Assembly: GCA_016206365.1 (NCBI GenBank)
Contig: JACQRR010000051.1
Coordinates: forward strand, 1 to 11,073
Direction: 5' to 3'
DNA: 11,073 nt
Source: Candidatus Roizmanbacteria bacterium
GTDB lineage: Bacteria; Patescibacteriota; Microgenomatia; UBA1406; GWC2-37-13
The translations under genes and the position numbers were made by a program. Positions 5,441 to 11,073 of the stretch are shown here, piece after piece (position 1 is the stretch's first letter; every line of letters begins with the position of its first letter). A model generated the notes under the pieces. It was not told the DNA's origin, did no database searches, and worked only from the letters and a program-made list of their open reading frames with translations.

Positions 5441-7972
5441 ATGATTGGCAAAATGTCAACGCCTAAAAAAATAATTATTTGCGTTTTTTTAACATTACTT
5501 ATTGGTTTCAATTTTTATCTCTACTGGGGGGAATTTAAAGTCTTGGTTGATCCGAATGATAATGTTTTCCAGTATGCCTTGGTTGATGAGGCGAGGAATA
5601 TTTGGAAGCAGATATTGGCGGGAAAATTATCCCCTCTATATCTTCTGGATAGTTGGAACGAGAGATGGGCTGAGGGGTTTTCGCTATCTAATTACTACTC
5701 TCATCTTCCCCAGGCGGTAATTGGACTTTTTGGCGGCTTTAAATTTTTTGTTGTCCTAAGGACAATGATGCTAATTTTTTTGCCGATGATGTTTTTTTGG
5801 GCAGGTACAATTCTGCGCCTCCCTGTGGCCTATAATTTAATATTGGCTTTGTTTAGCCAGACGATATTTACAGATGGATTATATGGTATGGATGCATCAA
5901 GTTTCATCTGGCGGGGGTGGGGTCTTTCGGCACAGCTGATGGCGGTGTTTTTTTTACCGTTGGCATTTTCCTTTACTTTGGATTATTTTGAAAATAAACG
6001 AAATTTAGGCAAAGCAATTCTCTTTAACTTCTTGGTTGCTCAGTCACATTTTGGTATTTTTTCACTAATGTTATTAGGTTATCCTTTTTATTGGATAGTT
6101 AGTGTCATCCCGAATTTATTTCGGGATATCTTTAATGATTCTCTGGATTCCCGCTTTCGCGGGAATGACAAAGACAGCGGTGGGAATAACATAAACAAGA
6201 TCCTGAAATCCATTCGACAAGCTCAGGATCCTGAGTATATCGAAGGACTAGTTCAGGATGACAATTCAATACAATTGTTTAAAAGAATTATTATTTTTGT
6301 TCCTTTGACCCTTTTTTCCCTTTCCTACTTTATTGTTCCTTTTTTCCTTCAGAGCCAGTATCGAAATTTCTCGGTCTGGGATCCGATCTGGAAGTTTGAC
6401 AGCTGGGGCTGGAAGCAGGTTATAATTTGGTTTTTAAACGGAGATTTGTTTGATTTTGACAGGTTTCCCTGGATTACTTTGGCGGTTATCTTTGGAGTAT
6501 TTTTAGGTTTAGGATATTTGTATGGGGATCCTTCTACTGCCCCGATTAAATCGGGGTCGCTCAGGATAAACTCAGATACAAAAAATAGAAGATTATTCTC
6601 GTATCTGAGTTTAGTTTTTTTAATGTATTTACTTCTATTTTTTGGCAGGACGACTTTTGGAAAATTAATTGATCTAGTTCCTGGTCTCTCTGAGTTCCAT
6701 TTACATAGGGTTATTGTGATGGTCCAGTTTACTGGGTTACTGGTTGGGGCTTGGTTTTTTTATAAAGCATTATTTGTCATTCTGAGCGGAGCGAAGAATC
6801 TAGCGAAGCGTTTTACGTTATCACTAGATCCTTCAGTCGCTTCGCTTTTTCAGGATGACAAGAAGGAGATGCTGAAACGAGTTCAGCATGACAAAGGAAC
6901 CAATGGGCCCGTAATATGGGTCTTAGTAATTATTGGCTTATTTCTATTTATTTATCTCGAACAGCCTTTAATTAAATATTCCAAAGACAATACCGCATGG
7001 ATCGAGCGTTCAAATAAAGCCTATCTTAAAGATTTACCCGCTTACAAAAAAATCAAAGCCAAGCTTAAAATTCTGCCGAAGGCTAGAGTCTATGTGGGAC
7101 GGCCGGGAAATTGGGGGAGGCAGTTTACTGTTGGCGAAGTGCCTTTATACATGGTTATGTCTCAAGACGGATTTCCAGTCATTGGTTTTCTGCCCGAAAG
7201 TTGGTCGCCAAACTCCGATCCAGAGCAGTTCTTTAAGGAAAACGATATTAATTTTTATAATCTTTATAACGTTGGGTATAGTATTTTGCCAGAAAATATC
7301 AAACCGCCAAATTTTGCCAAATTTATAATAAAAGCAGGAAGATACAATCTCTATCAAATTGAAACAACGGGATGGTTTGAGCTTGGTCAAAGCAGTATCG
7401 CCCTAAAGTTAAAAAAAACAAACCTTTTGAATGCGACTCGGCTTTGGTTTGGAAGTAAAATGCTAAAGGATAAAGATTATCCTAAGATTGACCTAAGTAA
7501 AGATCAGCCAGATGGTAAAAGATGGTATATAGAGATGGTCGATCGTAATAATTTTATCAATCTAAATGACGGAAAGGAAAGAAATATCTGGAATGCAAAC
7601 CCTTTTTCTACCAACTTGAAACGATCGTATCAAGATGGTATGTTTTCAGCTTCAAGCGAAAGAATATTACCGAATGGATATGAAGTACAAGTTAAGATTA
7701 AGCAGCAGTGTGACAAATGTATCGTAGTCTTAAAACAAAGTTTTCATCCTAATTGGGTAGTAAAACTTAATGGAGAAAGGGTTAAGACTTTTCCAGTGTT
7801 TCCTTTTTATATCGGTATTCCTCTCGAAAAATCTGGTAATTATGATGTCTCCGCAATATATAAACCCGGAGGATTGAAAGTTTTTTTAATATTGATTGAG
7901 ATTATAAGTTTGGGCTATATTGTTGTTATGTATACCAAAAATAGACAAATGAATCTTATTAGAAAAAATTAA
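5441..7972 (+). CDS. Large polytopic membrane protein, YfhO / PTPS-related GT-C type
   Basis: An 843-residue protein with one N-terminal helix (about 9-28), a first large loop with DPNDNVFQYALVDEAR and the EGFSLSNYYSHLPQ segment (about 77-90) typical of YfhO/PTPS-related GT-C membrane proteins, then about ten more helices, a long extracytoplasmic domain (about 510-800) and a final helix (about 810-835). The tail WVVKLNGERVKTFPVFPF resembles the C-terminus of YfhO-like proteins. These are thought to glycosylate surface polymers from lipid-linked sugars; the substrate here is unknown. ATG 5441 is used; an in-frame ATG at 5453 is an alternative. Palindromic repeat DNA is read through in frame at codons about 222-276, 363-376 and 446-485, adding around 100 residues, always between membrane helices. 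The stop interlocks with that of the opposing gene in TTAA (7969-7972), with no terminator between. Confidence 0.82.
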   Translation: MIGKMSTPKKIIICVFLTLLIGFNFYLYWGEFKVLVDPNDNVFQYALVDEARNIWKQILAGKLSPLYLLDSWNERWAEGFSLSNYYSHLPQAVIGLFGGFKFFVVLRTMMLIFLPMMFFWAGTILRLPVAYNLILALFSQTIFTDGLYGMDASSFIWRGWGLSAQLMAVFFLPLAFSFTLDYFENKRNLGKAILFNFLVAQSHFGIFSLMLLGYPFYWIVSVIPNLFRDIFNDSLDSRFRGNDKDSGGNNINKILKSIRQAQDPEYIEGLVQDDNSIQLFKRIIIFVPLTLFSLSYFIVPFFLQSQYRNFSVWDPIWKFDSWGWKQVIIWFLNGDLFDFDRFPWITLAVIFGVFLGLGYLYGDPSTAPIKSGSLRINSDTKNRRLFSYLSLVFLMYLLLFFGRTTFGKLIDLVPGLSEFHLHRVIVMVQFTGLLVGAWFFYKALFVILSGAKNLAKRFTLSLDPSVASLFQDDKKEMLKRVQHDKGTNGPVIWVLVIIGLFLFIYLEQPLIKYSKDNTAWIERSNKAYLKDLPAYKKIKAKLKILPKARVYVGRPGNWGRQFTVGEVPLYMVMSQDGFPVIGFLPESWSPNSDPEQFFKENDINFYNLYNVGYSILPENIKPPNFAKFIIKAGRYNLYQIETTGWFELGQSSIALKLKKTNLLNATRLWFGSKMLKDKDYPKIDLSKDQPDGKRWYIEMVDRNNFINLNDGKERNIWNANPFSTNLKRSYQDGMFSASSERILPNGYEVQVKIKQQCDKCIVVLKQSFHPNWVVKLNGERVKTFPVFPFYIGIPLEKSGNYDVSAIYKPGGLKVFLILIEIISLGYIVVMYTKNRQMNLIRKN
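6104..6169 (+). repeat. In-frame palindromic element (family B)
   Basis: Bounded by GTCATCCC and GGGAATGAC. It contains the 8-5-8 hairpin ATCCCGAA/TTCGGGAT (6107-6127) and a second stem ATTCCCGC/GCGGGAAT with a TTTC loop (6147-6166). The first hairpin begins at codon position 1 and codes for IPNLFRD; the second codes for part of DSRFRGND. It lies in a loop between two membrane helices. Confidence 0.85.
6201..6262 (+). repeat. In-frame palindromic element around CTCAGGATCCTGAG
   Basis: TCCTGA (6201-6206) pairs with TCAGGA (6223-6228), and CTCAGGATCCTGAG (6222-6235) is a perfect palindrome. The right end TTCAGGATGACAA equals that of the family A elements. It codes for a QAQDPEYIEGLVQDD stretch in the same membrane-protein loop as the element at 6104. 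Confidence 0.75.
6527..6568 (+). repeat. In-frame palindromic element (GATCCTTC...CTCAGGAT type)
   Basis: The perfect inverted repeat CCCCGATT/AATCGGGG (6540-6556) is framed by GATCCTTCTAC and CGCTCAGGATA, which match the right part of the family A elements. It codes for DPSTAPIKSGSLR in a loop between two helices. Confidence 0.7.
6776..6860 (+). repeat. In-frame full-length family A element
   Basis: It runs from GTCATTCTGAGCG to TTCAGGATGACA, with AGCGAAGCG (6802-6810) pairing with CGCTTCGCT (6838-6846). It is the same family and orientation as the intergenic copy at 4722-4809, but here it is translated in frame as part of the loop containing SGAKNLAKR and FQDDKK. Confidence 0.85.
6868..6894 (+). 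repeat. In-frame 8-5-8 hairpin repeat
   Basis: ATGCTGAA (6869-6876) pairs with TTCAGCAT (6882-6889). It differs from the copy at 2181-2201 by a paired change in both arms (C to T on the left, G to A on the right), so the hairpin is kept. It codes for MLKRVQH and is followed by GACAA. Confidence 0.82.
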
Positions 7973-8445
7973 GCGTCTGGATTGGCAAGTCTTAACAATT
8001 GGTCACGAATTGCTTCTTGTTTCCCTTTTCGTTCTAAGTCCTCTGGGGTAAGATTACCACCTTGATATTCGTGTAAGAAGCCGTCAGATAAGCCTTGTGC
8101 CAAAAGTGCTGTTATCTCACGCCGATCTAAAGCTAAACCAGCCTGCTCGATGGCCCTATCTATAGCTTCTGGGAGATCACGTAACAATTGTTCTACCCAA
8201 GCCGGAAATACTATTGGAATATCTCCTAGAGCGGCCACAGAATTAAAATAATCAATTGGTGAAAGCAATTGACGCTTTCTAAGTTTTGGGCTGATTCTCG
8301 TAGTTAAGTCGAGGTGAAGAAGTGCACCAAATAAATAAGCGCCTGGGGAAAAATTAAAACTGCGAGCGCCTTCTAATATTTCTTCCATATCGTATCCCTC
8401 AAAAAAACTACCTATTGTATGATCAGTTGTATAATTTTCAGTCAT
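7969..8445 (-). CDS. Hypothetical protein, soluble, acidic
   Basis: A 158-residue protein I do not recognise. It is predicted mostly helical and soluble, with no signal peptide or membrane helix. Visible segments are DMEEILEGARSFNFSPGAY near the N-terminus, a middle around VFPAWVEQLLRDLPEAIDRA, and an acidic and basic C-terminal helix (LTPEDLERKGKQEAIRDQ). It is divergent from the regulator gene at 8515, with only 69 bases between the two starts, so it may be the target or partner of that regulator. A TATACT box ends 10 bases before its ATG and no ribosome site is seen, suggesting an almost leaderless message. Its 3' end overlaps the large membrane gene by four bases within TTAA. Function unknown. 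Confidence 0.7.
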   Translation of the reverse strand: MTENYTTDHTIGSFFEGYDMEEILEGARSFNFSPGAYLFGALLHLDLTTRISPKLRKRQLLSPIDYFNSVAALGDIPIVFPAWVEQLLRDLPEAIDRAIEQAGLALDRREITALLAQGLSDGFLHEYQGGNLTPEDLERKGKQEAIRDQLLRLANPDA

Positions 8446-8454
8446 GAAAATATA

Positions 8455-8460
8455 GTATAA
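8455..8460 (-). promoter_or_regulatory. Candidate -10 box for the gene at 8445 (minus strand)
   Basis: On the minus strand TATACT ends 10 bases before the ATG, so the leader would be only about 3 bases. No convincing -35 is present at 16-18 bases, so the assignment rests on the -10 alone. Confidence 0.4.
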
Positions 8461-8479
8461 GAAAAAATCTACAATTATC

Positions 8480-8508
8480 TTGACATAACTTGACTAAACA
8501 TTTAAAAT
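8480..8508 (+). promoter_or_regulatory. Promoter of the regulator gene, leaderless geometry
   Basis: TTGACA (8480-8485) and TAAAAT (8503-8508) are 17 bases apart. Transcription should start about 7 bases after the -10, which is base 8515, the A of the ATG. No ribosome site exists, so a leaderless message is predicted. Confidence 0.7.
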
Positions 8509-8514
8509 TAATCT

Positions 8515-9540
8515 ATGAAAACAGAGTGGGTTTGGTCGCTGGAGAGCGAGGCGCAAAGAATCGTTCACACTGCTAAACAGATGTCGACTGGATTTTATCA
8601 ATCTCAGGGTTTTTTAGTTTTACCTCAACAGTATCTCAAACTCAACAAAGACATCGTTGTTTTTCCTGATCTGAAGGTCGAGTCTATCTCAATTTTCTGG
8701 AGCAAAGTAGGCAAAGCCAACATCAACGATTTTCCCGTCTCAAAAGATAAAACTTTGATTGATCGGATAATCAAAAATCTAAAATCTGTAAATCTTAAAG
8801 AGCCGAAGGTGGCGAAGTTAAAAACACTCTGGAATATGAGTCAAATTCAGATTGACAAGCAGATCGAGGCTGTTTTAGGTAAAACTGGTCTGATTAAGAA
8901 ACTGATTATTTTCCCATCGAACTTTGGCACGTCGGTATCTTTCAATGTTCCCGAGGCTTTTCCTGCCGAGATAAAGCTCTTTTTACGGTTTGACCAAGAC
9001 GTCTATTCTCTGGTTGAGGGAGTTTTGTCTGCTCTTCTACAGTACCAGCTGGTATTAAAGTATGACGCATCCTGGAAAGAGCGGGAGCTTCTAGTTGACT
9101 GGCTGGTTCGAGACTCGTCAATAGGATTATTACTTAAAAAGTTGCAACCAATTTCAGAGATTCTAACAACGACAGAAGTCATCCAAAAAAAGCAGTACTC
9201 ACGCTTAAAAAAACTCTCGGGCGATTTCTTAAAAAAATTAAAAGTGCCGGGGAAATTCAAGCATAATCTATCAACTAAAAAGTTTTCAATCTTTCTTGGA
9301 GCCAATAAGCTGGGAAATCTAACTTGGAAGGAGCGCAGAGTCTTGCTGCTTTTAAATCAAAACAGAGGCGATATTGTTAGTCAAGATAAAATCTCCGAGA
9401 TCATCTTTAGAGACGAGCAACAATTCAGTCTATATGCCCTTGCCAAGTTTTTCCAGCGTTTGAGGAAGAAGCTAGAGGAGAATGGAATTCCGGGAAATAT
9501 TATAGAGACTGTACGAAAAAGAGGATACGTTTTGAAGTGA
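8515..9540 (+). CDS. Transcriptional regulator with C-terminal OmpR/PhoB-type winged helix
   Basis: A 341-residue protein. Residues about 255-341 form a Trans_reg_C winged helix-turn-helix: the opening strands, LTWKERRVLLLL, DIVSQDKISEIIF, the recognition-helix region FFQRLRKKLEENG and the closing wing ETVRKRGYVL. This is the DNA-binding domain of OmpR/PhoB response regulators. The first 250 residues are not a receiver domain: I see no Asp-rich phosphorylation pocket. They are a unique region with alternating strands and helices and no membrane segment, probably sensing or dimerising. It is therefore not a standard two-component regulator, and no kinase gene is nearby. It is divergent from the gene at 7969-8445, so autoregulation and control of that neighbour across the shared 69 bases are plausible. 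The stop TGA directly abuts the stop of the opposing gene at 9541. Confidence 0.8.
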   Translation: MKTEWVWSLESEAQRIVHTAKQMSTGFYQSQGFLVLPQQYLKLNKDIVVFPDLKVESISIFWSKVGKANINDFPVSKDKTLIDRIIKNLKSVNLKEPKVAKLKTLWNMSQIQIDKQIEAVLGKTGLIKKLIIFPSNFGTSVSFNVPEAFPAEIKLFLRFDQDVYSLVEGVLSALLQYQLVLKYDASWKERELLVDWLVRDSSIGLLLKKLQPISEILTTTEVIQKKQYSRLKKLSGDFLKKLKVPGKFKHNLSTKKFSIFLGANKLGNLTWKERRVLLLLNQNRGDIVSQDKISEIIFRDEQQFSLYALAKFFQRLRKKLEENGIPGNIIETVRKRGYVLK

Positions 9541-11073
9541 CTATTGTAAGAGTTTGAGTCTGAACTCGGTTAGATCTTTTTTGGCTTTTTCTAGATCGGC
9601 TGATTCTTTTAATGGAGCAAGAAGATTAATCACCGTCTGCATTTCGGAAATAGCCCTTTGGTAATCTTTTTTTTGATAAAGCGCCCAGGCGAGGTTGTAA
9701 TGGGCGTTAGGCCAGTCTGGTTTTAGAGCAATAGCTTGTTCAAAGTATCGGCCGGCTTCGGTATAATTTCCTTGTAAATAATAGACTCCGCCTAAAATTA
9801 TTCTGTATTTTACATTCTGCGGATCTAAGGTTATTGCCCTTTGATAAGAGGAAATAGCCCACTGGTTTGCGCCTTCGGCCGTATTGACTAGGTTGCTGTA
9901 AATATCGCCCAAATTCTCCCAATTTCCGGCTTTTTCCGAATTCAGCGAAACAGCGGCCTTTCCTTCTTCGATGGCGGCCTGAATCGCTTGGCTTATGGTT
10001 TGACGATCTTGGGGAGATAATACATCAGAACTTTTATTGTTAATTGCTAATTGTTGATTGTTAAGCTGCTGGGAAGCTTTTTGTGCTGTACTATTTGCGA
10101 TCAAAAGATTGGTTTGAGAAAAAGCGATGCGATAGCGTTCTATATATCTATTCGTCAAGATAGCCAATCTTTGATTGTCGTAGGCAATCTTAATATTTTT
10201 GTTAGCCAGGCCGTCGAGCGATTTTTTAAAATAATACTCGGCCAAATAAGATCTGGCTAAAAAATATGCCGTTATAGCTATGAAAATAAATAGAGCGAGC
10301 GGAATAAAATAAAATAAAGGCTTTTCTTTTAAATCAATTTCTCTTCTTGATTTTGTTAGATTCTGCAGCGAGTTTCCTTCCCGCAAGTGCTCGCGACCAG
10401 CGACAGGCTGGAAAAATCGCTGCGCGCTTGCGTGATCCCTCCCACTCGCGCCACCTAACAAAATTATATACATGATAAAAAAAAGCGGCAGAGAGGGCGG
10501 AAAGAATAAAATTAGGCATGTGAAATAAATAATTAGTAGAATAAATTTTTTATTGCTCTTAATTGATTTTGAGAAAGAGTAGAGCAAAAGCAGGATTAAC
10601 CCTAAAAATCCTGCTAGACCGGATTCGGTTAAGACGTGAAGCAGGGTCGAACGACTAACATTAAAGGAATTGATCTGCCAAAATTTAGATTGATTGTAAA
10701 ATCCGTCTTTCACTTTTGTAAAGATCGATGAGTAATTGTCAACTCCGATACCGAATAAAGCGTTAACCGGGTTATTAAAAATATTAGCGGCTGATTTCCA
10801 AAAATAGCGGTAGGGAGGAAGATAGGGAAAGTCAGAAGCGAGGAGAGGTTTTAACGATATAGCCAGACCGGCCAAAATTGCCGCAAAAATTATCTTAGAA
10901 AAAAACGATTTTTTATCCAAATAGGCGAGCTGGATCAAAAATGAAAAACCTAAAAATATTAACAAATCAAACTGATTACCGATAGGAGAAAAAAAAGTCG
11001 ATTTGATAAAGAAAAATATAGCCGTCAGGGATATAATAAAAGAGGAAGCGGATATTATATTTGACAAAGGTAT
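9541..11073 (-). CDS. O-antigen ligase/polymerase-like membrane protein with C-terminal TPRs (5' end outside window)
   Basis: The frame is open to the right edge; a TTG at 11067 is only the first possible start in view, so the gene is probably cut. Counting from that TTG, several membrane helices flank a loop with FGIGVDNYSSIF (105-116) and TLLHVLTESGLAGFLG (141-156), the signature region of Wzy/WaaL-type O-antigen ligases. Helices to about residue 272 follow, then a soluble tail with TPR repeats (about 370-490), including AHYNLAWALYQKKDYQRAI. Such proteins join or polymerise glycan chains at the outer face, and the TPRs may recruit partners. Two oddities are read in frame: a GC-rich palindrome (codons about 207-234) and a 7-base tandem repeat giving QQLNNQQLAIN. 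Its stop abuts that of the regulator gene. Confidence 0.78.
   Translation of the reverse strand: MPLSNIISASSFIISLTAIFFFIKSTFFSPIGNQFDLLIFLGFSFLIQLAYLDKKSFFSKIIFAAILAGLAISLKPLLASDFPYLPPYRYFWKSAANIFNNPVNALFGIGVDNYSSIFTKVKDGFYNQSKFWQINSFNVSRSTLLHVLTESGLAGFLGLILLLLYSFSKSIKSNKKFILLIIYFTCLILFFPPSLPLFFIMYIILLGGASGRDHASAQRFFQPVAGREHLREGNSLQNLTKSRREIDLKEKPLFYFIPLALFIFIAITAYFLARSYLAEYYFKKSLDGLANKNIKIAYDNQRLAILTNRYIERYRIAFSQTNLLIANSTAQKASQQLNNQQLAINNKSSDVLSPQDRQTISQAIQAAIEEGKAAVSLNSEKAGNWENLGDIYSNLVNTAEGANQWAISSYQRAITLDPQNVKYRIILGGVYYLQGNYTEAGRYFEQAIALKPDWPNAHYNLAWALYQKKDYQRAISEMQTVINLLAPLKESADLEKAKKDLTEFRLKLLQ
10037..10064 (-). repeat. Four-copy heptanucleotide tandem repeat in coding DNA
   Basis: Four head-to-tail 7-base units on the plus strand, TTGTTAA with variants TTGCTAA and TTGTTGA. 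On the coding strand they give QQLNNQQLAINN in the linker before the TPR region. The period of 7 is not a multiple of 3, so gain or loss of one unit would shift the frame. Confidence 0.7.
10368..10449 (-). repeat. GC-rich nested palindromic element inside the ligase-like gene
   Basis: An 82-base segment, visibly richer in GC than its surroundings, with nested arms: GCGAGT/ACTCGC (outer, 10368-10373 and 10444-10449), CGCAAG/CTTGCG (10382-10387, 10427-10432) and CCAGC/GCTGG with a 5-base loop (10397-10411). It is translated in frame as a loop containing FFQPVAGREHLREGN, directly after a membrane helix. Sequence and arms differ from the GTCAT...ATGAC elements, so it is a separate family. Confidence 0.75.

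Noticed and set aside
7092..7390. Open frames in other phases and on the other strand within the large membrane gene
   Set aside because: They are fully contained in a well-supported gene and have no start signals or family features.
9003..9305. Minus-strand open frame of 100 codons inside the regulator gene
   Set aside because: It overlaps a supported coding region including the winged helix, and its composition looks like antisense translation.
10334..10519. Minus-strand open frame in another phase across the GC-rich palindrome
   Set aside because: It lies inside the ligase-like gene and owes its openness to the GC-rich repeat.

Overview
The window looks like AT-rich chromosomal DNA of an uncultured Patescibacteria (CPR) bacterium, most likely a Microgenomates-type lineage. 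This is inferred from protein style: long GT-C membrane proteins, a PsbP-like anchored protein, few Shine-Dalgarno sites, and dispersed palindromes inside genes. No ribosomal or other marker gene is present to prove it. TGA is used as a stop (9538-9540), so the standard code fits. There are no rRNA or tRNA genes and no CRISPR array.

Layout. 2-904: 3' part of a multi-span membrane protein, open through the left edge. 976-1665: single-span anchored extracytoplasmic protein with a near-consensus promoter. 1674-1795: intergenic inverted repeat with 7-base periodicity. 1815-3668: GT-C type glycosyltransferase with a C-terminal NPCBM carbohydrate-binding domain. 3734-4272: Phd/YefM antitoxin and RelE/ParE toxin pair. 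4348-4653 (-): orphan small protein. 4722-5292: two palindromic repeat elements, the second carrying a GIY-YIG endonuclease gene between its terminal inverted repeats. 5314-5432: promoter, hairpins and a 27-codon apparently leaderless ORF. 5441-7972: YfhO/PTPS-related-type membrane protein. 7969-8445 (-): orphan protein. 8515-9540: regulator with an OmpR-type winged helix. 9541-11073 (-): O-antigen-ligase-like/TPR protein, cut by the right edge.

Working together. Four large membrane proteins (2-904, 1815-3668, 5441-7972, 9541-11073) suggest a cell-surface glycan or glycoprotein assembly region. The toxin-antitoxin pair and the endonuclease element are accessory insertions between these genes.

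The most notable signal is a set of short palindromic elements both between genes and inside genes. Inside genes they are always in frame and always in loops between membrane helices, probably cytoplasmic. Four copies share a 21-base hairpin (8-base arms, 5-base loop) with paired compensatory changes, and all four are read in the same codon phase. The GIY-YIG gene sits inside the largest member, which suggests a nuclease-linked repeat family comparable in logic to RAYT/REP systems. Two further repeat classes, heptanucleotide arrays and an 82-base GC-rich palindrome, also lie in coding DNA.
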